A stretch of DNA of 64,000 nucleotides from Erythroxylum novogranatense (lineage: Eukaryota; Streptophyta; Magnoliopsida; Malpighiales; Erythroxylaceae). The position numbers and the translations under genes are program-made. Below the pieces are notes generated by a model, which worked only from the letters and a program-made list of their open reading frames with translations, made no database searches and was not told the DNA's origin. This document shows positions 44,251 to 56,001 of this stretch, piece after piece. Each line of letters begins with the position of its first letter. The stretch's first letter is position 1. The DNA is taken from the NCBI GenBank assembly GCA_029891385.1, contig CM057228.1, positions 52,291,783-52,355,782 on the forward strand, given 5' to 3'.

Positions 44251-47200
44251 TGTTGGACCCCGATTTCTGAGTGCAAATAAGAAATATTCACAAATGGATG
44301 AGTTAATTGAAATTAAGTTGAAAATCAAGAAATAAAGAGAGAAAGTGTGAAAATATGAAAAATTGTAAAAAGTTTGACTTTTGGCCTTTAAGGGTTGACT
44401 TTTGATTTAGGCAAAATTTGATAAAATGATCTACATGAAACTTGTAGATTATGTCGAGAGCTTTTTGTGGACATAAAGTTTACTATTTTTCGATGTCAGG
44501 ATTGAGAGATATGAATTTTGGAAGATATGCTTTGTTTTGAAAATGCTATTAAGTATAGATTTATGTGTTTTATGCTTCAAGGCCACTCGTCGTATAGATT
44601 TAGTTTGAATTGGAGTAAGTGATCTTCATGAAAATTTTAGATGATGTTTTTATCTTTCTATTGATATAAAGTTTGCAATTTTTTGATATCGGGGCTAGGA
44701 GTTATGATCGTCCAAAATTGGGAAGTTGTTTAGGAAAAGCTGTTGAAGACAGAATCTTCGAGTGGAAATTTGACTTCCTTGGAAGCCAATTGGATTTTTC
44801 TGTTCTGCAGAGAAGTTGTAGAGCTTCCTTTGATCTTTTTATTGACACCAAATTCGTCAAATTTTGAGTTCGGAATTAAGAGATATGATTTTTGAAAAAA
44901 TTCAGTTATAAGGGGGTATTTAAGGTTTTGTAACTTTTGCTTGAACTCCGACCCTTTTGCAATCTTTTGTTATAAATCTTTCGTCCGACATCCGATTGAT
45001 TTAATTCTTGAAGTGTTGGATTCCTAAGACAATTGCGTTCATTTTTATGAAGAATTATGATTTTTAGGAGATTAAATGGAAAGAGATTAATTGAACCAAA
45101 GTAAGAGATGGGTTATAGGTTATAAGTTGGATAATTTTCTGAACATGGTTCAAGATGCTGCGATTTTGGAGTTATACAACTCCGATTGAGTTGATTCTTG
45201 AGGGAAAATAAAGTTAAGACATAGGGATACAACTCTTATGGAGGGATCGAAATTTAATTTCATCCCTAAGATTTTCAAATTCTGGACTGAAGTTATGTTA
45301 GTAATTCGGCCATAACTTCTTCGTTTTAGATCCGAATTAAGCACCATTAGTGGCGTTGGATTCGTAAGATCGAGAGGAACAATTTTTAAGAAGAAAGTTT
45401 GTCCAAATTATTTCGTTTAGTTACTCGAATTCAGGTCGCAATGTATCAGTTTTCAAATCTGTGCGAGGGCAATGGTGGAAGATTGCTTAAATGAGGGCAT
45501 TATAGTCTTTTCCAAGAAAGTTTGTCCAAATTATTTCGTTTAGTTACTCAATTCAGGTCGCAATGTATCAGTTTTTCAAATCTCTGCAGGGCAATGGTGG
45601 AAGATTGCTTAAATGAGGGCATTATAGTCTTTTCCTCCCTTTAAATGAGTGGCATGAAACACTAGTTGTCATTTTGAAGCTTCCGAATTCACGTGAGACA
45701 GGAAAGGAATAAGAAAGAAAATGGAGAGGAAAAACGATGAAGAGAAGAAGAAGAGGATGGTCGGCCATGGGAAGAAGAAGAAGAAGGATGAGCAAGTCGT
45801 TTTTTTTTAGGGATTTTCGTGGGTTCCAAGAGCAAAGAGGAGGAAGAAGAACAAAGGGGAAGAAGAAGATGTCGTGGGTTTTACCTAAGGTTAGGGTTTC
45901 GAAATTCTTGGTTATTATTACTTGGGTGTCTCTTTTCTTACTTATTCATGGCGATTAGAAGAGTTCTTGAGTTGAGATTTAAAAGGGTTTAAGTTTTCAT
46001 GGAAGAGAAGAAAATCGATTTTAGTGGGTTAGTGATTTGAATTTTCTTGGTTCTCTTGTTGGGTTTTTCCTTTCCGCTTAAACATGGTGATTTAAAGAGT
46101 AAGATATGAAAGAATAAGAAAAGAAGAGTGATGGAAGTTAAGTAAAAATATGATTTTGTTTGGGTTTCATATAGGTTAGAGATTTTCAAAATTGTTGGCT
46201 AATTAGATAAGTAGTGATGCTAATAGCTTAGATAAAGTATGGCTAAGGTTGTATGAAAGAAATCTCATAATTTCCTTGTTTTGTTGAAATTCCAGCATTG
46301 ATGTCTTTAATGTGTTTACTGAAGATGGTTTGAAGAGTGATTAGGAAGGATGGAAAAGGAGAGAAGATGGGTTATGAAAGTAACAGAAAAATCAGATTTG
46401 TGTAGGAGGAATTTTCAACAAGTTTGACGAGGTTTGAGTGAAGTATGGTTGTTCGGTGTAGGAAAAGTTATAAGTAAGGTTATATGAGTTTTGTTCAAGT
46501 TTTACATTTATGAAACAAATTTTCCAGCATTGTGTTATGCTTTGATTACATGAGGTCTTTGGAAGTTGAGGTAGGTTTGAGAGGTTTCTTCATGAGTGAA
46601 GTGAAAAGGAATGGTAATTAGAATTGATATGTTTTGATTAGGTCATTTAAGGCAAGTTGGAGATTGAGGAGCGGACATGTTAACCTATTGCAAAGCTTAA
46701 GGATTTAAGGTGGGTACCATATTTATTTTCGAATGTATAAGTTACGTAAGTGTTCTTGAATATTTCGAAAGTGAAAGTGTTTGAAAAGTATTGTTTGGAT
46801 ATTTTAAAGGTATTGTTGTAAATATGTAGATGCAATTGAATGATTGTCTATTTGATTTTGAAAAAATTCAAAAGAGAAATGTTTTGAATGTTTATTGTTG
46901 ATTTTCGGGAAAACAAGGAGAAAAGTTTATGCTTTTCGCAATTGTTTATAAAAGTTGTTGAAATTTTTATAGTGTGTAAATTGGTTATAAAAAGTGTTTG
47001 GAAAGTTTATCATATCCGTAAAAGATTTATAAAAGTGTTTGAAACATTATGATTTTCGAAGTTGTTTACGTAAAAGCTTGAAAATGAAATTGTGTATGTA
47101 AAGGTTGAAAAAGTTTTGATCTCCTAGTACTCATGAAATTGATTTCCAATTTCTTTTGACATGATTTGGAAAATGGGTTTAAGAAATTGCTACAAATATT

Positions 47201-49602
47201 CCGGACAATTAAAATAAAATGATTTAAATTGGTTACACTCTTCGATTTTGAACTATTTGATAGAATTGAGAAAATAATTAACTTCATTATTTTGAAATGA
47301 TTTAAGAAATGGCAAAAGTGCTTGATTTCAGTATGTTTGATGGATTTAAAAGGGTATTTATGTTTGAGTTATGTAAAGAAATCATGTTTTCTTATTTAAG
47401 AAATCAAGAGGAGGAATGAAAAAAATTGTTTCAAAGATTGGATTTATTGTTTCAAGTGATTTTGATAAATTGGTAAATCTTTCTGAATTATTTATGCTCG
47501 AAGGGTTTGTTATTTATGCAATTGGATACATTTGTTCATTTATTACATTTATCTAACGTCTTGCATACTTTAATTATGCATTGTTACAAACCTGAATATA
47601 ATTGTGAAGCGGTATAATAGTGATTGATAAATTGTGATGGTATTTGATTTGTTATGTAAATTATGTGAAATCATGAATGATAATGTGATACGATATGAAA
47701 ATCAAGTTTTGAAATGTGCCTCCGGCAATATGATTTTCGAGTTTGATATATGTTATGTGGGTGATTTCTTACTACTTGAGATAATATGCATTAAAGTTTT
47801 TCTGATAAATGCAAACTAATGATTTCCACCAATGACTTATATGTGATGTCTTTAACTTGTATGTGATATTCTTGAGTATGAGTTTATGTTGGAATGGAAT
47901 GTTAAATGGTTTGTAACATGAATTCCGATGCTTTGTAACTTTTGAATTAGTTTTGATGATGATATGATTTGAAAACAATTTGAAAGTCAAGTCTTGAAAA
48001 GTGCCTTCGGGCAATCTGTTTGTTTTGAGCATGAATATGTGAATTGTATGGGTTTGGTCAGGTCCCCTCTGTAGAGTCAGTGCACTGTCTCCCTCTGATA
48101 GCCTTCTCCCGGCTGCCCGCAAGTGGCTTAGGAGTTTCGAATTTCGGACTCCCCTCGCTTTCTGTTGCATGAACCGTATGCGAGAGCGTGCGATTCGTTT
48201 TGTTAGGACCTACCCAAACCATTTAATGTGTTATGTGTTTTGTGTTGGATGCCGCGGTATAACCCATGAACACACGCTTTGATATAACTCGCAAACACCT
48301 ACGGGTGGGGTGTGGGGTCCAACATCAAGCCATTCTGTTATGTTATATGTTTTTGAATTTTGTTTATGTGCGTGACACTTCTTTTATGTGATGTATTCAT
48401 ATTTAAAATTATGCATGATTTGTGAAAAGCTTGAGAATTTGAGAAATGAGAGTGATTTGTCAATCATGAAATTTGAGCTGTTTATGAATGTTTTGAAAAT
48501 AAATGAAGATGTTGAGAATAATCTTAGAAAATGTTGATGAAGGTTTATGAATGTCTTGAAAAGTTTGGAAATGAGTTTTTGAATAAAACTTCTGAATGGG
48601 AAAGGTTTGAAAAGTTTGAAAAGACAATTTTCGCTTATGTTTCATTAATAAATATGTTACCCATTGAGTGTCAAGCTCACCCCTTTCATCCCCATCTCCG
48701 TGTTTGAGCGGAGATCGGATGAATCTTGATCAAGACGTCGATTCGACATTTATATGTTTTTGTAACTTGTATATGGCTTGGAATGCCTTTATGAAGTATT
48801 TAGTTCTTGATGTATTCGAGTATGTGTATGGAAATGAGCTATGGGATTTGTTATGGTTCTAAGTAGATTGTGTGATTGATTTATGAATTATGAATGTATG
48901 AGTCGGTTTTAGAAGTGGGATTTTATTTGATCATGGAGTATAAATTGCGTGTGAAAATATGATTGGATTGTGTTGAGATAAGATGTTTTAATAATGTTTG
49001 AGATTATTGAAGTGTTAGGTAGATGTGTGTTTCTGCTGGAGTTTGGATTCCGGACAGGAGGTCCGATGAGTAGTATTGATGGATGTGATATTTTAGAAGT
49101 GTTTTTGAATCTTTGTAAATTTTTGGGCTGTCATAATACAGTTAGTTATCTTTCCGAAATTTCGGTAAAATTTCGGTAAAATGGGTTTAAAGAAATGAGT
49201 TTGAGGATTTATATGAATGTATAAGAAATGATTAAGATGAATGAAGTAAGAAAGAATAGAAATGTAGGGATTGTTTATATGTTGATTGAGTTTAACTAAA
49301 GAGAAAAGGAAAGAATTAAAAAAAAAAGTTTATACCGGTTTTGGAATGTCGTAAGGTTTCCAACGCGATAAGTTGTCCATATGTTGTATTTCCCACGGAT
49401 GTCGGCATTTAATTCAGTTCGATTCGCTTTCGTATATTATTCAATTCGTTTTCGCATTCAATTCCGATGTGTATTCGTTTTGATATCCGATTTGCTTTTG
49501 AATCCGTTTTTGCTTTTCGATTAGCGATTTCTCGCTTTTTGATTTTTCGTCTTTCCGTTTCGTTTTTCGGTTGGGATCCGGTTCCCGGATCGGGTCCCAA
49601 CA
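44251..49602 (+). mobile_element. 5' LTR of Gia3
   Basis: TGTTGGACCCCGATTT to ATCGGGTCCCAACA. Sense landmarks: a TATA-like TTTAAAT near 45648, a purine-rich start region, donor-like AAGGTGGGTACC (46707-46716), HP5 TGCC-TTCG-GGCA (48002-48013), HP4 AGCC (48100-48103)/GGCT (48111-48114), HP2 remnant near 48660-48680, and HP3 CGGAC (49051-49055)/GTCCG (49061-49065). Small Lys/Arg-rich frames after 45737 shift between the two LTRs and are not convincing genes. Confidence 0.9.
45391..45633 (+). repeat. Tandem duplication of about 123 bp in Gia3 5' LTR
   Basis: Two units start AAGAAAGTTTGTCC at 45391 and 45514, ending near TATAGTCTTTTCC. The 3' LTR has a single copy (from about 51897). The duplication arose after insertion, or in one LTR during assembly. 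It lies just upstream of the likely transcription start. Confidence 0.88.
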
Positions 49603-50724
49603 TTTATGGTATCAGAGCCCAGTATTATGAACTTGGGCGATATGTTTGTTTCATGGGCAATCTTGGATAAGTGTCGGTACCAAATATTATGATCATACTT
49701 GGCGGAAGTGTTTGTTAAGAGTTTTAATGAATAGGATTGCATTAGTGAGAGAGTGATAAAGATGGAAATGGTATTTCATGCATGATGTGAAGAACCTAGT
49801 GAATTGTTTGATTAAGGTGATGAGTGATAAATTAATTAGAAGAAAGTGTTAAGAGAAATTGAGAGGAGAATTTCATGATGAAATGGGAAGAAATGATTTT
49901 AGTTATACATGTGAGAGTCGAATTAAGAAATCCTTGAAGGATAGGATTAACTGATATGAAGGTATGTTATGAAATATTTGAAGTATTAAATTGATTGTGG
50001 AGCAAAGTGATGAAAATTATGAAGGATTTTAGAAATGTGTTACTGAAATTGAGATTAGAAATTTTTGATGAATTAGGATGACTTGATTTGACTATGCTTT
50101 TGAGAGATGAAAATTTTGAAGAATGAGATTAATTGATAGAGAAATATGTATAGAAATTCAAAAGATTAAGTGAAATGATGATTTTGGTCCATAGTAAGAG
50201 TCATTACGAAGTGGACCATTGAATCTTCAAATGTTAAGGAAGGAAAAATGTTCAAGAATATTAAGTTGTAGAAATAGTGAGTTTGATATGATTTTGGATG
50301 AAGTATTTGAATTGAAAAATTATGAAGAGATTGAGAAATACTGATTTGTGGTGATTGTGCGTTAATATGATCTTAAGAGTTCCTTGTGAAGAAATGAAAA
50401 ATATGTATGATGAAAAAAAAAATTTTGATAAGAAGAGTGATTATTTGATTAAGGTTAAGGATTATGATTGATTTTAGGTTTGATATTAAGACATTGTGAT
50501 TAAAATTTTATGATGAATTTTGATGACTATTGACTGGTGAAAATGTGTTAAGAAGTATTCTATTTGAGGCAATGGTGTTCTGATATAAATGAGAAGTGAA
50601 AAATGGTGATTAAGTTAAGAATAAGAAAGTGATAAGAAAGTGATTTGACTATTATGAGGAGGATGTGTTACTTGATGACTACGTTTGAATTTCGAGGACG
50701 AAATTCTTTTAAGAGAGGGAGAAA
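49603..50724 (+). mobile_element. Gia3 internal region (noncoding), PBS and PPT
   Basis: PBS TGGTATCAGAGCCC at 49607-49620 and PPT AAGAGAGGGAGAAA at 50711-50724, preceded by AATTTCGAGGACGAAATTC. Between them the sequence is AT-rich with no gag or pol trace; words such as TTTGATTAAGGTGATGAG match the Gia1 internal region. At 1122 bp it is longer than those of Gia1 (663) and Gia2 (545). Confidence 0.88.
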
Positions 50725-53700
50725 TGTTGGACCCCGATTTTTGAGTGCAAATAAGAAATATTCACAAGTGGATGAGTTAATTGAAATTAAGTTGAAAATC
50801 AAGAAATAAAAGAGAAAGTGTGAAAATATGAAAATTGTAAAAGTTTGACTTTTGGCCTTTAAGAGTTGACTTTTGATTTAGGCAAAATTTGATAAAATGA
50901 TCTACATGAAACTTGTAGATTATGTCGAGAGCTTTTTGTGGACATAAAGTTTACTATTTTTCGATGTCGGGATTGAGAGATATGAATTTCGGAAGATATG
51001 CTTTCTTTTGAAAATGCTATTAAGTATAGATTTATGTGTTTTATGCTTCGAGGCCACTCGTCGTATAGATTTAGTTTGAATTGGAGTAAGTGATCTTCAT
51101 GAAAATTTTAGATGATGTTTTTATCTTTCCATTAATATAAAGTTTGCAATTTTTTGATATCGGGGCTAGGAGTTATGATCGTCCGAAATTGGGAAGTTGT
51201 TTAGGAAAAGCTGTTGAAGACAGAATCTTCGAGTGGAAATTTGACTTCCTTGGAAGCCAATTGGATTTTTCTGTTCTTCAGAGAAGTTGTAGAGCTTCCT
51301 TTGATCTTTTTATTGACACTAAATTCGTCAAATTTCGTGTTCGGAATTAAGAAATAAGATTTTTGAAAAAATTCAGTTATAAGGGGGTATTTAAGGTTTT
51401 GTAACTTTTGCTTGAACTCCGACCCTTTTGCAATCTTTTGTTATAAATCTTTCGTCCGACATCCGATTGATTTAATTCTTGAAGCGTTGGATTCCTAAGA
51501 CAATTGCGTTCATTTTTATGAAGAATTATGATTTTTAGGAGATTAAATGGAAAGAGATTAATTGAACCAAAGTAAGAGATGGATTATAGGTTATAAGTTG
51601 GATAATTTTCTGAACATGGTTCAGTACTTTGCGATTTTCGGGAGTTATACAACTCCGATTGAGTTGATTCTTGAGGGAAAATAAATTTAAGACATAGGGC
51701 TACAACTCTTATGGAGGGATCGAAATTTAATTTCATCCCTAAGATTGTCAAATTCTGGACTGAAGTTATGTTAAAGTTCAGTTTCAGATTTTGTGCAGGT
51801 CAGTTAGTAATTCGGCCATAACTTCTTCGTTTTAGATCCGAATTAAGCACCGTCAGTGGCGTTGGATTCGTAAGATCAAGAGGAACAATTTTTAAGAAGA
51901 ACGTTTGTCCAAATTATTTCGTTTAGTTACTCGAATTCAGGTCGCAATGTATCAGTTTTTCAAATCCTGTGCAGGGGCAATGGTGGAAGATTGCTTAAAT
52001 GAGGGGCATTATAGTCTTTTCCTCCCTTTTAATGAGCTGGCATGAAACACTAGCTGTCATTTTGAAGCTTCTGGAATTCACGTAGACAGGAAAGGAATAA
52101 GAAAGAAAATGGAGAGGAAAAAACGATGAAGAGAAGAAGAAGAGGATGGTCGGCCATGGGAAGAAGAAGAAGAAGGATGAGCAAGTCGTTTTTTTTAGGG
52201 ATTTTCGTGGGTTCCAAGAGCAAAGAGGAGGAAGAAGAACAAAGGGGAAGAAGAAGATGTCGTGGGTTTTACTTAAGGTTAGGGTTTCGAAATTCTTGGT
52301 TATTATTACTTGGGTGTCTCTTTTCTTACTTATTCATGGCGATTAGAAGAGTTCTTGAGTTGAGATTTAAAAGGGTTTAAGTTTTCATGGAAGAGAAGAA
52401 AATCTGATTTTCGTGGGTTAGTGATTTCGGAATTTTCTTGGTTCTCTTGTTGGGGTTTTTCCCTTTCCTGCTTAAACATGGTGATTTAAAGAGTAAGATA
52501 TGAAAGAATAAGAAAAAGAAGAGTGATGGAAGTTAAGTAAAAATATGATTTTGTTTGGGTTTCATATAGGTTAGAGATTTTCGAAAATTGTTGGCTAATT
52601 AGATAAGTAGTGATGCTAATAGCTTAGATAAAGTATGGCTAAGGTTGTATGAAAGAAATCTCATAATTTCCTTGTTTTGTTGAAATTCCAGCATTGATGT
52701 CTTTAATGTGTTTACTGAAGATGGTTTGAAGAGTGATTAGGAAGGATGGAAAAGGAGAGAAGATGGGTTATGAAAGTAACAGAAAAATCAGATTTATGTA
52801 GGAGGAATTTTCAACAAGTTTGACGAGGTTTGAGTGAAGTATGGTTGTTCCAGTGTAGGAAAAGTTATAAGTAAGGTTATATGAGTTTTGTTCAAGTTTT
52901 ACATTTATGAAACAAATTTTCCAGCATTGTGTTATGCTTTGATTACATGAGGTCTTTGGAAGTTGAGGTAGGTTTGAGAGGTTTCTTCATGAGTGAAGTG
53001 AAAAGGAATGGTAATTAGAATTGATATGTTTTGATTAGGTCATTTAAGGCAAGTTGGAGATTGAGGAACGGACATGTTAACCTATTGCAAAGCTTAAGGA
53101 TTTAAGGTGGGTACCATATTTATTTTCGAATGTATAAGTTCTGTAAGTGTTCTTGAATATTTCTGAAAGTGAAAGTGTTTGAAAAGTATTGTTTGGATAT
53201 TTTAAAGGTATTGTTGTAAATATGTAGATGCAATTGAATGATTGTCTATTTGATTTTGAAAAAAAATTCAAAAGAGAAATGTTTTGAATGTTTATTGTTG
53301 ATTTTCGGGAAAAACAAGGAGAAAAATTTATGCTTTTCGCAATTGTTTATAAAAGTTGTTGAAATTTTTATAGTGTGCGAAATTGGTTATAAAAAGTGTT
53401 TGGAAAGTTTATCATATCCGTAAAAGATTTATAAAAGTGTTTGAAACATTATGATTTTGAAGTTGTTTACGTAAAAGCTTGAAAATGAAATTGTGTATGT
53501 AAAGGTTGAAAAGTTTTGATCTCCTAGTACTCTTGAAATTGATTTCCAATTTCTTTTGACATGATTTGGAAAATGGGTTTAAGAAATTGCTCTGAATATT
53601 CGGACAATTAAAATAAAATGATTTAAATTGGTTACACTCTTCGATTTTGAGCGATTTGATAGAATTGAGAAAAGAATTAACTTCATTATTTTGAAATGAT

Positions 53701-55996
53701 TTAAGAAATGGCAAAAGTGCTTGATTTCAGTATGTTTGATGGATTTAAAAGGGTATTTATGTTTGAGTTATGTAAAGAAATCATGTTTTCTTATTTAAGA
53801 AATCAAGTGGAGGAATGAAAAAAAATTTGTTTCAAAGATTGGATTTATTGTTTCAAGTGATTTTGATAAATTGGTAAATCTTTACGAATTATTTATGCTC
53901 GAAGGGTTTGTTATTTATGCAACTGGATACATTTGTTCATTTATTACATTTATCCAACGTGCTGCATAGTTTAATTATGCATTTTTACAAACTGAATATG
54001 ATTGTGAAGTGGTATAATAGTGATTGATAAATTGTGATGGTATTTGATTTGTTATGTAAATTATGTGAAATCATGAATGATAATGTGATACGATATGAAA
54101 ATCAAGTTTTTGAAATGTGCCTCCGGGCAATATGATTTTCGAGTTTGATATATGTTATGTGGGTGATTTCTTACTACTTGAGATAATATGCATTAAAGTT
54201 TTTCTGATAAATGCAAACTAATGATTTCCACCAATGACTTATATGTGATGTCTTTCACTTGTATGTGATATTCTTGAGTATGAGTTTATGTTGGAATGGA
54301 TTGTTAAATGGTTTGTAACATGAATTCGATGCTTTGTAACTTTTGAATTAGTTTTGATGATGATATGATTTGAAAACAATTTGAAAGTCAAGTCTTGAAA
54401 AGTGCCTTGAGCAATCTGTTTGTTTTGAGCATGAATATGTGAATTGTATGGGTTTGGTCAGGTCCCTCCGTAGAGTCGATTACTGTCTCCTCTCGATAGC
54501 CTTCTCCGCTGCCCATGAGTGGCTTAGGAGTTCAATTTGGACTCCCCTCCGTTCTGATCGCAGAACATTATCTTGAGAACGTGCGATTCGTTTTGTTAGG
54601 ACCTACCCAAACCATTTAATGTGTTATGTGTTTTGTGTTGGATGCAGCGGTATAACCCATGAAACACACGCCGCATGATATAACACGCAAACACCTACGG
54701 TGGGGTGTGGGGTCCAACATCAAGCCATTCTGTTATGTTATATGTTTTGAATTTTGTTTATGTGCGTGACACTTCTTTTATGTGATGTATTCATATTTAA
54801 AATTATGCATGATTTGTGAAAAGCTTGAGAATTTGAGAAATGAGAGTGATTTGTCAATCATGAAATTTGAGCTGTTTATGAATGTTTTGAAAATAAATGA
54901 AGATGTTGAGAATAATCTTAGAAAATGTTGATGAAGGTTTATGAATGTCTTGAAAAGTTTGGAAATGAGTTTTGAATAAAACTTCCGAATGGGAAAGGTT
55001 TGAAAAGTTTGAAAAGACAATTTTAAGCTTATGTTTCATTAATAAATATGTTACCCATTGAGTGTCAAGCTCACCCCCTTTCATCCCCATCTTGTGTTTG
55101 ACGAGGAGATCGGATGAATTCGGTCAAGACGTCGATTCGACATTTATATGTTTTATAACTTGTATATGGCTTGGAATGCCTTTATGAAGTATTTAGTTCT
55201 TGATGTATTCGAGTATGTGTATGGAAATGAGCTATGGATTTGTTATGGTTCTAAGTAGATTGTGTGATTGATTTATGAATTATGAATGTATGAGTCGGTT
55301 TTAGAAGTGGGATTTTATTTGATCATGGAGTATAAATTGCGTGTGAAAATATGATTGGATTGTGTTGAGATAAGATGTTTTAATAATGTTTGAGATTATT
55401 GAAGTGTTAGGTAGATGTGTGTTTCTGTTGGAGTTTGGATTCCGGACAGGAGGTCCGATGAGTAGTATGGATGGATGTGATATTTTAGAAGTGTTTTTGA
55501 ATCTTTGTAAATTTTTGAACTGTCATAATACAGCCGTTATGCTGCCGAAATTTCTGTAAATTTTCGGTAAAATGGGTTTAAAGAAATGAGTTTGAGGATT
55601 TATATGAATGTATAAGAAATGATTAAGATGAATGAAGTAAGAAAGAATAGAAATGTAGGGATTGTTTATATGTTGATTGAGTTTGATTAAAGAGAAAAGG
55701 AAAGAATAAAAAAAGAAAAAAGTTTATACCTGTTTTGGAATGTCGTAAGGTTTCCAACGCGATAAGTTGTCCATACGTTGTATTTCCCACAGATGTCGGC
55801 ATTTAATTCAGTTCGATTCGCTTTCGTATATTATTCAATTCGTTTTCGCATTCAATTCCGATGTGTATTCGTTTTGATATCCGATTTGCTTTTGAATCCG
55901 TTTTTGCTTTTCGATTAGTGATTTCTCGCTTTTCGATTTTTCGTCTTTTCGTTTCGTTTTTCGGTTGGGATCCGGTTCCCGGATCGGGTCCCAACA
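50725..55996 (+). mobile_element. 3' LTR of Gia3
   Basis: Same order of landmarks as the 5' LTR. It lacks the 123-bp duplication but has 33 bp (within about 51772-51810) that the 5' LTR lacks. Around the hairpins it is altered: GTTCTG-ATCG-CAGAAC (54551-54566) is a new perfect hairpin, while HP4 and HP5 are damaged. Confidence 0.9.
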
Positions 55997-56001
55997 ATTC
56001 C

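Larger units (their letters stand above)
44251..55996 (+). mobile_element. Gia3: complete non-autonomous giant-LTR element
   Basis: 11,746 bp: 5' LTR 5352 bp, internal 1122 bp, 3' LTR 5272 bp, so about 90% is LTR. The duplications are GTTCC (44246-44250) and ATTCC (55997-56001), one mismatch. It is inserted in the Tek2 chromodomain, opposite in orientation. The PBS and PPT are intact, yet no protein is encoded. LTRs align throughout, with many short indels. Confidence 0.93.

Noticed and set aside
45737..52380. Lys/Arg-rich small frames (start MKRRRRGWSAMG) after the likely transcription start in both Gia3 LTRs
   Set aside because: A length change in a T run shifts the frame between the two LTR copies and the purine-rich leader explains the composition. 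A short upstream ORF cannot be excluded but there is no support for it.
44251..56001. Reading 49603-50724 as a remnant of a gag-pol region
   Set aside because: No gag or pol word could be found in any frame, and the PBS and PPT edges are intact, so it is a complete short interior.
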